A DNA stretch of 18,462 nucleotides from Chromera velia (taxonomy: Eukaryota; Sar; Chromeraceae). The translations under genes and the position numbers were made by a program. Each line of letters opens with the position of its first letter. The stretch's first letter is position 1. The stretch is taken from assembly GCA_018398765.1 (NCBI GenBank), contig JAHBMJ010000546.1, forward strand, positions 1-18,462. The letters run 5' to 3'. The notes beneath the pieces were generated by a model. The model had not been told where the DNA came from, made no database searches, and saw only the letters and a program-made list of their open reading frames with translations. Positions 9,674-18,448 of this stretch are shown here, piece by piece.

Positions 9674-10068
9674 GTATGTGTGTGCGTGTGAGTATGTGTG
9701 CGTGTGCGTGTGTGCAGGTGGGGCCTGTGTGGATTCTGGGTCTTCCTTTCTTCCGGTCCTACTACACGGCCTTCGATGCCCACAGGAAAACCATGTTCAT
9801 TTCCGAGCCTGACGAGGACTGTCGGCCTGCCAGGGCAGTGGGGGGGGGAGAGGGAGACGGGGGGCTGCGAGCGAGCAGTCTGTTGTCCCGTTCCTCGGAC
9901 TCGGACTCGGATGCAGAAGATGACTCCGCCTCTTCGGCTGAAGAGGAGGCCTCACAACAGAGGCAGAAGGAGAGGGAAGGGAGGCTCCGAACGATAAGCA
10001 AAAACAGAGTGATGATGCCCGGATGGGCACTGGAGGCCCAGAAGAGCGGGCAGCCGATAAGCTTGTAG
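4118..10068 (+). CDS. Pepsin-like (A1 family) secretory aspartyl protease, ten exons
   Basis: Proposed exons: 4118-4402, 5003-5278, 5352-5509, 5737-6191, 6696-6810, 7350-7437, 7905-7953, 8289-8385, 8923-8977, 9718-10068; together 642 codons in one frame. ATG context CAAAATGG is good. Residues 1-22 form a hydrophobic signal peptide, then a prosegment. The first catalytic motif DSG (D95) is rebuilt across the exon 1/2 junction; CGMC (108-111) matches the first pepsin disulphide loop. GLGW ends lobe one. Exon 4 adds a poly-Ser/Glu insertion. CSKGCGAVIDTGTSLIAAP gives the second catalytic Asp (D434); DCSNLHEMP, a following VCSVAF and WILGLPFFRSYY (531-542) are standard lobe-two features. The flap Tyr is Phe136 and the usual Trp after DSG is Met102. 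The tail after residue ~550 is acidic and Ser-rich with no membrane segment. Exon 3/4 borders are the least sure: 5436/5751 is also in frame and removes 29 residues. Likely acts in the secretory pathway or a lysosome-like compartment; substrate unknown. Confidence 0.88.
7490..7612. repeat. ATTC and TTCC/TTCG tetranucleotide tracts in protease intron 6
   Basis: An ATTC tract lies at about 7490-7508 and a TTCC tract that turns into TTCG at about 7579-7612. Both lie in the intron between exons 6 and 7 and have no coding meaning. Confidence 0.85.
7782..7879. repeat. Degenerate TCTG tetranucleotide array in intron 6
   Basis: Roughly 24 TCTG-like units with scattered TATG, TTTG and CCTG variants end only 25 bases before the exon 7 acceptor. 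The array supplies the pyrimidine-rich tract expected upstream of the 3' splice site. Confidence 0.85.
8437..8710. repeat. Purine/CA minisatellite in protease intron 8 (about five units)
   Basis: A unit of about 50-60 bp is repeated about five times: a GA run, GGTGAGAGGACATA, a CA run, then a GC-rich CGCGGGCGCGC joint. The GAGGACATA block recurs near 8463, 8523, 8572, 8633 and 8692. Transcribed in the sense direction it gives GA- and CA-rich RNA. Confidence 0.85.
9319..9715. repeat. TC/TG compound microsatellite in protease intron 9
   Basis: Three blocks, each a long TC run followed by a TG run, are joined by TATGCGCGCTT-like sequence; a GAGT tract lies at about 9423-9450. The sense RNA is CU- and GU-rich, the complement of the intron 8 array. 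The last TG run leads into the exon 10 acceptor at 9716-9717. Confidence 0.9.
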
Positions 10069-11225
10069 GAAGGAGTACAAAAGGGCAGGGCAGGGTACAG
10101 GAATTAATTTCCTCTCTAAGGGTGTAATGTCTCTCTCACGCAGGAGGGGCGGAAGGAAAAAGAGGAAGTTGCATCCGTGAAAGAAAGAACTTTTCAGAAA
10201 ACGTCACTACGGTTTCCTTTGTCCGTTGTTTTCTTGCCACCTACTTTCCGCTTTCTCCCAACCACCGTTCCGTTCTGTGTCACCGTCTGTCTCACAGGAC
10301 CTTCTTTCCTTCATGGGCGTATGCCACCCGCATGTCTTTTTTCTCTTTGGTGTGTGTGTATGTGTGTGTCCCACTTCTTCCTACTCCGACCCCCTGGCCA
10401 TCCCCCTCCGTCCTCTAATTCATTCAGAACCAGACCCTCACCGTCGGTGCTGCCAGAAGCGACACATGCCAAGGAGGAGATACTCTCTGCAAGCAACGCC
10501 AATGGTCCCTCCCAATCAAATGACCGAATTAAGCAATCAAACAGCGAAGATGATAAATTAAACTCTGGCAGGAGCTGGATGGGATCAGTTATTTGATTGA
10601 TCCCGTGATTCTTCTCCTCTCTCCTCTCAGCTAATTGCCTGACTGATCGATTTGAGAGGGGAGAGCTATGTTGGGTCAGACGGTGTTGGTTTGTTTCTTT
10701 TGTGGGAGTGTCTCTTTTCGCTGTGCTCGCTCTGCCTGCGCCAGATACTACTTCCAACATTGTCACCCCGGTATCAACCGTATCCGAACGGCGTATCGAC
10801 GGTATCGTTCGTAGTACTTCGTACCGGTTCATTTCACTAGCTAGAGGTAGCTAGAGGGCCTAGCTTGGGGCGTAGTCATTTTATTTAGCATTTCATTTGC
10901 ATGACTTAGCATCACTAGTTGCGTCATTACTACAATAACTTCATAAGGAAAAAATTTATCTATGCGTTTATCTGTTAGGATAGGATTTCAGGTGCCCCCC
11001 GCGGTCCACTGGCTAGAAAAGGCTTATACTCAATTACTGAGACTACACAAACAGTGTTATAGAAACAGTGATAAACTATATACTTAGTAGATCATACCCC
11101 GTGGTTAGCCAGAGCCTAAGTGGTGCATGACTCACCGGATTCTAGACCGGCTTTAACCGCCTTAATTCAATTTAGACCGCCGTCGGACATTCGGCATTGG
11201 GGCGGGAGGCCAATCCTCCGGACAT

Positions 11226-11250
11226 TAATCCTAATCCTAATCCTAATTAA
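11226..11250. repeat. Short TAATCC repeat
   Basis: Three perfect TAATCC hexamers (TTAGGA-type on the other strand) and a partial fourth. It resembles a telomere-like hexamer but is too short and too degenerate to call an interstitial telomere. Confidence 0.6.
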
Positions 11251-12187
11251 ATTCAATTCATAGAGTTAGTGGACTTAACATCTAAAACGCGGCGGCGCGC
11301 AATTCGACTGTAATTTCGACATGAAATATTAAAAACTATAGTTGATGAAACTAGTGATCACTAATCAAAGTAAATCATCAAAGTTTCAAAAGTTATAAAT
11401 GTGAACGCATTTGCTTCGAACTACAGCTCTTTAAAAACTTGTTTTTTGATGCTATCTTTATTGATCATGTTTGGCTCTAGCTTAAGTTTGATCTAGGGTT
11501 TGATGTTCTTTAACTTCTTTAAAAAAAGGTTGATCATCGATCAAGTCAACTTAGTTAAACCACCAAACCTAGTCAAACCAATATGTTATACATTATATAT
11601 AGGTGTCGATCTGGGTATGTGTCTAAAGCTTAGCTTTCAAAAGTCTATCAAACTCATAGTATAGCTATAGTGATGCATGATGAATTAAGCTAGAAAAAAA
11701 AAAACAACGGGCCAACGTACTACCTTCAGTCCTCTAAATGCCGCCGTATTGCTGTTAATTGCTGTATGGACCGAGTCGGGCTGCGGGTGCACTCTGTCGT
11801 GCAGTGAGGGTTTGCAAGCTCTCTGTATCAAATTCACTCATGCATCGACTGTAGCAGTAGCGTAGCAATACCGAATTCATGCAGGCATCTGCGCGAGGCA
11901 CGCAAGGATGCAGGAACCGACTCAGAGCATGCATGGAAGATTCAGTTAAATAACGACCCACCGACCGATCAACTCGGACTTGAAGCTTCGCAAGAGAATT
12001 TTGGAACGGTGCGCCAAAGATCTCCGCTACAATGATTCCAGTCCTCTAAAGCATGACGCTGGCTTTTCTTCTTTTTTCCCGATGGTCGGTCACAGACTGA
12101 AGGCAAACGTTCCGAACAATCCGAGACGAACAGGCAACCCATGAAGTCAGCAGATGGACCCGCATGCATGCACTGTTCGGCTTCAGT

Positions 12188-12341
12188 CACTCTCTTTCAT
12201 TCATTCATTCACTCTCTTTCATTCATTCACCCATTCATTCAGATACAGCTCACATATTCATTCATTCACTCACACATTCGTCCATCCTACCATCCATCCA
12301 CTCCCTCACGCGCCAACCCACCCATCCACCCATTCCCTCAC
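12188..12341. repeat. Degenerate ATTC/ATCC tetranucleotide array
   Basis: Long run of ATTC, CATT and ATCC units, including the block CACTCTCTTTCATTCATTCA twice in succession. It ends at the stop codon of the minus-strand knuckle gene, so it would be transcribed as the start of that gene's 3' UTR. Confidence 0.85.
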
Positions 12342-14846
12342 TCATTCGGTGCATACATCATCTTCAGCAAGGTCCGATGAAACGGCGGGGTGTGCGATAC
12401 CCACCTCCGCAACCACCTCCCCTTCCACCTTCTCCTCCGGCAGGGCCGCACCGCCTTCCCCCTCTTGATCTGTTCCTTCCCTTGCACCTTCTTGTTCTGC
12501 CGCTGCTTCTTCTTCTTCTTCTTCAGCTTCTGCTGCGACTGCGGTGGGTCTCTCCCTTTCGACACTGAGACAGGTGTCAAGAGGGGGGACAAGGGGCGCC
12601 TCGCTCTCTCTTTTCTTCTCTTTCGGGGGGGCAGAGGAAGAGGAAGAGGATGGGTTAGACGGGGAGTGACGCTTGCGGGGAATGCCCCCACACTCACCAC
12701 AACGGCGGCGCAGGCGGCCGTGGGGGCAAAAGTATTCGCTCCCACACAATCTGCACTCGCGCCACCGTCTGTTGTGCAGACAGAGGATGTTGCCCCCTTT
12801 GTCTCTCTTCACGGGGACAAGCAAGTGCAAACCGCCCCCACCACCGTCATTTGCACTCGCGGCTTCATCCCCTTCCGCTTCCCCCCCATCCCCGGGAACA
12901 CCGAAGGGGATGGCAGCTGCACTCGAAGCAGCAGCAACAACATCTCCCGGACCCCCCGTCTCCCCTCCTTCAACCCCCTCCTCCTCTGCTTTCAAATGCA
13001 GACCCACCCCCTCACCCCCATCCCGGGGAAGAGTTGCAGTGATGAGGTTGTTGTCCTGCAGTAATGTGCCTGAATCAAGGAGGAGAGACGCCCCCCCCGC
13101 TCCATGATCCCCTGCGGCGGTGGCATCAATCATTTCCACATCCCCCCCCTTCTCTCTGAGGCTCTTTCTCTCTTTCGGTGCTTTGGCCTCTACGCCCCCT
13201 TTGCACATTCGACAACCACGGCGCCGCTTCCCGTGTTCACAAATACCCTTCCCACCACACTCTTTACAATAATACCGCTCCTTGCCGTGCTCACAATTGG
13301 GCTTCGAATTTCGACCCCCCCCCGCGCTCCCACGTCTCTTCTCACCCCCTCCACGTCTTCGGGAGCTAACAACCAGACCCCCCTCGAGGAGGCCCTTAGA
13401 AGGCGAAACAGAACTTTCAGCCCCCTCAGCCCCCACCTCTGCAGAGGCCGCCTGTGAGTCTTCCTTCAGGCGGAGACCTGAAAGTCCCTTGCCCCTCCCC
13501 CTTCCCTTGCAGTCATAGCAGTCGCATCTGCGCTTACCGTGGGGACAGATCCCCTTGCCCCCGCAGGGCTTGCAGTAGTACTGCCGTCTCCCATGCTCAC
13601 ACAACACGCGACCGTCCGAAGTTCGCGGGCCAACCACACGACGGGCCTTTTTGGGAATGGGGGGACGGACAACGGCCGCCGCAGCAGCAGCAGCTGCCCC
13701 CTCTGCCTCCTCTTCCTCAGTCAAGGGGTGACCGAGCTCGGGAGATTCGGGTGGCGACACGGAGGACGGGCCCTGCTGCTGGGGTTTCTCTGACCCGTCG
13801 CCGCAGTCCTTACACCTATACCGTCGCCGCCCGTGGGTACAAATGGCGGAGCCGCGACACGAGCCGCACCCCCTGCGCTCGCGGCCGTGTACACACAGGC
13901 TCGCCCCCCCACAGTCCTTGCATCGACACCGACGCTTTCCGTGAACACAAATTCCCTCACCCCCACAATCTTTGCAATAGTACAGTCGCTTTCCGTGCTT
14001 GCACGCTTCCTTTCCGTCTGTAGTGCGTGCAGCAGACTCGGACTCTCCTGTCTGCCCTTTCTTGGTTGAGGAATCTTCTTTTGGGAGCATGAGGGATGAT
14101 GCGGAGGCTGCCGCAGCGTGTGTGTCCCCAGGGGAGAGGGGGGGGGAGCTCTGCTTTCGGCGTCTCGTAGAACTCTTCCCACTGCCTGTGCTCTTCCCCT
14201 TGCACTCCCTGCAATCACACCGACGCTTGTTATGAGGGCAAATGCCTTTTCCCCCACAGTCTCGGCAATAGTACTGCCGCTTGCCGTGTTGACAGAGCAC
14301 ACGACCATCAGATGTGCGCCTGTTGACTGCTGGCTTGTTGCTGCTTCTGACTGCATTTGTTGTCGTTATGGGAACTTCAAACGAAATCTTCTCATCGGTT
14401 TCCTCGTGCATGAGGGGGTGTCCCCCGTCGTCAAGGGAGGGCTCGGCAAGGTCGTCTGGGAGGGGAACGGGGGGAAGGTTGGGGATCCCCTCTTCAGCCT
14501 CCTCTTCAACTTCCTGCCCCCCCATTTCACCAAAGGAATCCTCAGGGCCCCCCTCCCCGTCTCCTCCTTCTTCCTCCTTGGGGGGTTCATCGAAACGGCG
14601 TCTCTTCAACTCGGGAGACGAACCGCCGGTCTCCTCCCCCTCCCCCGGGGGGTCCTGCTGCTGCTGCTGCTGCTGTTCTGGTTGCTGTGGCTGTTGTTGG
14701 TCTGTCACCTCGTTTGTCGAGTGACTTTCCTCCATGGGCTCGTCCTCCTCCTCCTTCAAATCTTCCTCCCTCTGCCTCTTCTTGTCGTTTTCTGGAGCCG
14801 TCTCCGAGCTAGCAGCAGCCATGGCTGCACTCTCCTCGGCAGACAT
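12342..14846 (-). CDS. Zinc-knuckle cluster protein (12 CxHx6CxxC units in five clusters)
   Basis: Single-exon gene of 834 codons. I chose the ATG at 14846 (A at -3). Codons in the open frame further upstream contain no ATG. Knuckles of the C-x-H-x6-C-x2-C type occur as clusters at residues 185-215 (2 units), 282-348 (4), 416-446 (2), 518-548 (2) and 689-719 (2); within every cluster the step is 18 residues. Clusters 1 and 3 are both preceded by TSDGRVLC, which points to an internal duplication. The N-terminal 180 residues are acidic with a poly-Gln run (about 50-64) and basic KKRQRE and LKRRRF patches that could be nuclear-localisation signals. Linkers are Ser/Ala/Gly/Glu-rich; the C-terminus is Glu-rich. 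It is a paralogue of the gene at 1313-3409: same unit, same minus orientation, both N-termini carry SAEES just after the initiator. Zinc binding is very likely; nuclear or nucleic-acid role is inference; no enzyme domain is seen. Confidence 0.87.
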   Translation of the reverse strand: MSAEESAAMAAASSETAPENDKKRQREEDLKEEEDEPMEESHSTNEVTDQQQPQQPEQQQQQQQDPPGEGEETGGSSPELKRRRFDEPPKEEEGGDGEGGPEDSFGEMGGQEVEEEAEEGIPNLPPVPLPDDLAEPSLDDGGHPLMHEETDEKISFEVPITTTNAVRSSNKPAVNRRTSDGRVLCQHGKRQYYCRDCGGKGICPHNKRRCDCRECKGKSTGSGKSSTRRRKQSSPPLSPGDTHAAAASASSLMLPKEDSSTKKGQTGESESAARTTDGKEACKHGKRLYYCKDCGGEGICVHGKRRCRCKDCGGASLCVHGRERRGCGSCRGSAICTHGRRRYRCKDCGDGSEKPQQQGPSSVSPPESPELGHPLTEEEEAEGAAAAAAAAVVRPPIPKKARRVVGPRTSDGRVLCEHGRRQYYCKPCGGKGICPHGKRRCDCYDCKGRGRGKGLSGLRLKEDSQAASAEVGAEGAESSVSPSKGLLEGGLVVSSRRRGGGEKRRGSAGGGRNSKPNCEHGKERYYCKECGGKGICEHGKRRRGCRMCKGGVEAKAPKERKSLREKGGDVEMIDATAAGDHGAGGASLLLDSGTLLQDNNLITATLPRDGGEGVGLHLKAEEEGVEGGETGGPGDVVAAASSAAAIPFGVPGDGGEAEGDEAASANDGGGGGLHLLVPVKRDKGGNILCLHNRRWRECRLCGSEYFCPHGRLRRRCGECGGIPRKRHSPSNPSSSSSSAPPKEKKRESEAPLVPPLDTCLSVERERPTAVAAEAEEEEEEAAAEQEGAREGTDQEGEGGAALPEEKVEGEVVAEVGIAHPAVSSDLAEDDVCTE

Positions 14847-15756
14847 CGTGGGCCTGCGAGACTCAGTTGCTTGCCTGCATGTGAAGAGGCGAAAAGGGGA
14901 AGAGAAGGGACACAGAAAGCCGTGAAACGACGAACTGGAAGTGGGTTGCAAGGTGTGCTGTCCCTTGTTCTGGGCACATGGATGGGTTTTCTCGATGCAT
15001 GAAAGAAAAAGGCATGGGACGGCAGGGGAGTGGGAAGGGGGCAGATCCGGCGGAGAGGAGGCGAAGGGGAAAGACAGAGCTAGAGGAGAAATGAAGGAAC
15101 CTTGGGAGAGGGAAAAGGTGCCTTGGCCTCACATACACATGCAGAGGAATCACCAGGGAACACGGCAGAGATGCCAAAACAACCAGAAACAAACGATCGA
15201 GTATCGACAACAAAAGACACGGGGACAAAACGAAACCCCGGACGTCTAACATATTGACAGACAGTACACCAACGAGAAGAGAATAAGTGGAACACTTCTG
15301 AAGGAAGGAGGATGGAAAGGGGGACAACTAAACGAAAAGGATCAACAAAGAAATGTGTTACAGAGAGTTGCTGACCAGGGCACGAACTTCGGACTCCTTT
15401 TGTCACTTCAATTCAGTCAGCGTCGCCGTAATTGCGCGACCGTCAGTTCCACGGGACAAAAGAGATTTGTGCCTACTTTGCACACTCAGATCCCGAAGGG
15501 AAAGGTCGCGATCCCAGGAACACTTGGGCAGAGACGGATCGAGGAGTCAGATCGAACCCTCACGTACGGGCTCTTTCTCCACAAGAAACAAAATCTGTAC
15601 ACGGGGAGATCCTGAAAGCCCAGAAAGCTCTTGCTCACTTATTCACAAGCTTTCGGCATGGGAAAGAAATACACCGAGCCAATGCCTCCATTCCCCCTGC
15701 TGTCAAACATTCTCAAACATAAGATGATCAGCCAGAAAAAAAAGGTCGATCTGGTC

Positions 15757-15778
15757 CCGCGGCCCGCGCGGCCCGCGG
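15757..15778. repeat. GC-rich 9-bp tandem GCGGCCCGC x2
   Basis: Two adjacent copies of GCGGCCCGC (15759-15776) flanked by CCGCGG palindromes, in otherwise moderate-GC DNA. It resembles in composition the GC palindrome of the other divergent promoter. Confidence 0.7.
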
Positions 15779-15963
15779 CAACTTCTGTCGGGGAAAACTG
15801 ACGCACTCCGTGCGAGTGTTCAGAAACACGAAAGACTCAAGTTTTCCGGGGCCATGCCGTATGAGGGGCACTTACACAAAGGTTTCTCGTACGCACGATT
15901 GACTGCATGGAATCCTCCATGCATCCTCCGCATGTTTTGAAATCTGTCAGACGCCAGTGGTGG

Positions 15964-16008
15964 TGCATGCAGTGTAGCAATTCACCCTGATCGCCACCCA
16001 TGCATGCA
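15964..16008. promoter_or_regulatory. Paired TGCATGCA elements upstream of bL21
   Basis: Perfect TGCATGCA at 15964-15971 and 16001-16008, starting 37 bp apart and 219-263 bp before the bL21 ATG. They fit the YGCATGCR element (TRP-2) reported for Toxoplasma ribosomal-protein promoters. The motif is also common in introns of this window, so function is inferred from position. Confidence 0.5.
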
Positions 16009-16226
16009 CTTTTCGTTATTCAAGAAGAATTCAAGAGCTGTCCTTCTCGTTTCGTAAAACTGCCTCTTCACTCATGAAGCGAGACGGCCGTCTCAGCACC
16101 TGCGCATCCGTCTACGTATCTCTACTTGCACGAACGCAGAGGCAGTTAGACGGAACACGAACCTAGAGAGAGGGCAAACGTGCGACTGCAGCTTGCATTG
16201 TTTTCCGTTCTCTGTCTATTATCAAA

Positions 16227-18267
16227 ATGGTTTCCGTCTCTCCTTTTTCTTTCACGTCCCGTCTCCTCGCTCCAGTTGCCCGGTGTCCCACTTCATCGGC
16301 GCCCCTATCCCCGTCTTCGTGCTCATCTTCGCCTTCCTCTTGCTCCTCCGAATCCCGCTGCATCTCAAGCTTCGCAACCCTCTCGGACAAGAAATACCCC
16401 GCCCTGAGTCCCGCCCTCAGACAGGCCCACCGGCCTGAGGCCTTCCAGCGGGTCCGCACGTCCATCTACTGGCCGTACACGCGGACTGTGGGACATAAAA
16501 TGGTCAGTCAGCTTGGGACTGAAACTCAAGCTCCGAGTACGTCAGCTAGCCAGGCGGCCTGTTCATGCATCCCACCAATGCGCCCCTAGCTCACTCATTC
16601 ACTCTTTCACCACTCGCTACAGAGATGGCCCATGTCTGTCAGTGTCAGCGTGTCGGGCCCTGAATCTTCAGCATCAGGCGAGGGGGCATCCAGATAATTC
16701 AGGTGGGGGGTCCTGCGAGTGGGTTTGTTTTTCAACGCGAGCTGCACTGGGTCGAACCATCCATAGAGTCTGAAATCTCCCTCCATGTCTGTCTGTCTCT
16801 CTCTGCGTCTTCCTTCACCTGCCTGCCTGCCTGCCGGCCTCCATGCCTCCCTGCCCGCCTCCCTGCCTCCCCCTCTGCCTCCCTCCCTTCCTCCCTCCCT
16901 ACCTGCCTTCAGGAGATCGCGCCAGGCAAGCACAAGCTGCGGAAGATCAACCCGCCTCGTGTGCCGATGCATCCGATTTTCGATGTCGACATGAACATGA
17001 ACCTGTTCACAACCTACAGGTGCATACATGGGTGGGGGGGGATGCATATATATACGAGGTTGGCACAGTAATCTGTCTGCATGTCTCTTCTGATTGTCTG
17101 TATGATGGCGATAGTGAGTCTGAGAAATAATGGCAGTAATTCAGTGAAAACAAAAGGCGAAGAAAGCGAAGAAATTGTCTGCGGATTCATGAGCGGAGCT
17201 GTATGTGACAGGAACGGAGAAAGAACCCGCGCATTCAGAGTCCTAGCTCGATCGATCGTGAGTCCATCCTTTCAGACTGAAAGGAAAAGAATTAAGGGCG
17301 CATGGGGCTCTTGGGTGGGTCCATGGGGGCCCTCGTGTGCGCTCCCTGTAACATTCCCATGATTATCGCCAAATCCTTCTGCCTGCCTGCCTGCAGAGAT
17401 CTGAAGCTTCGATGGAAGAAGGCCACAGGGAGGTCCCGAAAGGCAATGCACATCGTGAGGAAGTGGAGGGGAATGCCTAATTGGAACCCCAAACCTAGAC
17501 CCACGTGCTCTTTCGTTCTGCATAAGCGCATGCCTCACACAGCCCCACAACCTGAGTTCCCCCCACCGGGAAGACTGGACACATCGGAGGCCTTTTGTGT
17601 CTTCAAATCGGGAGAGAAGGCGCAACACAAAGTCAGTTAGTTACTCAGACACAGTGGATGAATTAAACTGAGTTTTGAGTCTGTCAGTCAGCCGGGGAAA
17701 GAGCTTACGCTTCTGACCATCAAATGTATTCGATCGAGATCGACTGTCGTCTGTCTGGTCACCCACCAGGCTGTTTCCTTTCTAAAAAGTGAGCGCTTCT
17801 TTTTTCGGTCTTTTCTCTGATACCGTAAGTTTTTCTTGTTTTTCACAGCATAAGAACGCGAGAGGGCGGGCCTATGAGCTGAATGAATGGGGCCCATCTG
17901 TGTGTGCGGGTGGGTGCTTTTGTCATTGCTGTCCTTGTTTTTTTCTTTCTTTTTCCTTTCTTGACTTCTTCCCTCAATTCCCTTTGTTCGTTCTGCACTC
18001 ATTTCTCTGCTTATCCCTCTGCTTACCTTCTGCCTGCATGCAGGTAACGATAGGGGATGTGGTCCAGGCAGAGAAATTACATAGACGACAAGCAGGTCTG
18101 TGGACACTTCACTTCTTTCTTGTCTCACACACACACGTCTCGCGGCTTCCTGCCCCCCTTCTTGATTTGATTTGAAGACAGCTGGTGAGGGAAAAGTTTC
18201 CTTGCCTGCCGCCTGGCTGTCTCAGCTCGCTCTGCTTGCAGCTTTGCGCACCCGCTCGAGAAAGACG

Positions 18268-18298
<31 letters not shown>

Positions 18299-18435
18299 AG
18301 ATAGAGAGACAGACATTTATCGCATATTAAACTCGCATGCACTGCCCCATGCATGATGCATGCAGGTGACAAGATCACATTCGGGACTGTCCTGCTGGTC
18401 GGGACGCGGGACTGGACCCTCATCGGAAAGCCCAC
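16227..18435 (+). CDS. Ribosomal protein bL21, probably mitochondrial; 3' end outside window
   Basis: Visible exons: 16227-16502, 16913-17019, 17397-17631, 18044-18095, 18366-18435; all phases agree. ATG context AAAATGG is good. The bL21 core begins near residue 185: [25 protein letters not shown] is the family's F-A-V-x-x-G-x-K-Q..V..GD segment, and [13 protein letters not shown] followed by TLIGKP is the typical second half. bL21 is a large-subunit protein that binds 23S-type rRNA. About 180 residues precede the core, far longer than bacterial bL21 (about 100 residues in total). The first 30 are Ser/Arg-rich without acidic residues or a hydrophobic signal, as in mitochondrial presequences; a plastid product would normally need a signal peptide in this lineage. 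Residues 93-150 are very basic ([22 protein letters not shown]). The last visible exon is followed by a GTCAGTCAG donor, so the C-terminus lies beyond the window. Confidence 0.82.
16785..16910. repeat. Pyrimidine-rich CTGC/CTCC array in bL21 intron 1
   Basis: Degenerate TCTG, CTGC and CTCC units run right up to the exon 2 acceptor (TTCAG at 16908-16912) and form an unusually long polypyrimidine tract. Confidence 0.8.
18265..18315. repeat. GACA tetranucleotide array in bL21 intron 4
   Basis: About eight GACA/GACG units followed by GAGA and GATA variants lie in the intron before exon 5. Confidence 0.85.
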
Positions 18436-18448
18436 GTCAGTCAGCCTG

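Larger units (their letters stand above)
10069..12341. other. Convergent intergenic spacer, no supported gene
   Basis: This lies between the stop codons of the protease (plus) and the second knuckle gene (minus), so it should contain two 3' UTRs. 10069-10850 keeps the pyrimidine-rich, moderate-GC character of the introns. From 10771 to 10806 the pentamer GTATC occurs four times (10771, 10780, 10793, 10802). About 10860-11760 is distinctly AT-rich, lacks open frames, and ends with an A run near 11693-11704. The 12-mer CAGTCCTCTAAA appears near 11727 and again near 12037. I found no tRNA, rRNA or transposase. Confidence 0.6.
14847..16226. promoter_or_regulatory. Divergent intergenic region between knuckle gene 2 and bL21
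   Basis: About 1.4 kb should contain the promoters and 5' UTRs of the minus-strand gene starting at 14846 and the plus-strand gene starting at 16227. Open frames here (for example 15353-15727, plus) lack any domain, splice logic or compositional support. Notable elements are a GC-rich tandem at 15757-15778 and two TGCATGCA motifs at 15964 and 16001. I see no RNA gene. Confidence 0.55.

Noticed and set aside
9226-9783. Open frames of Thr-His, Arg-Glu and Ser-Leu repeats over 8185-9783 on both strands
   Set aside because: They are translations of the TC/TG and GA/CA microsatellites in protease introns 8 and 9, and adjacent true exons define these as introns.
11226-11250. Interstitial telomere from the TAATCC hexamers
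   Set aside because: Only three perfect units, and the hexamer is not the TTTAGGG type expected for this lineage.
12390-15002. Plus-strand open frames antisense to knuckle gene 2 (for example 12390-13064, 13454-14023, 14118-15002)
   Set aside because: Same reason: shadows of a repetitive GC-rich minus-strand coding sequence, with no recognisable domain of their own.
15353-15727. 124-codon open frame in the bL21/knuckle gene 2 divergent region
   Set aside because: No domain, several overlapping frames of similar length, and position inside a likely promoter/5' UTR.
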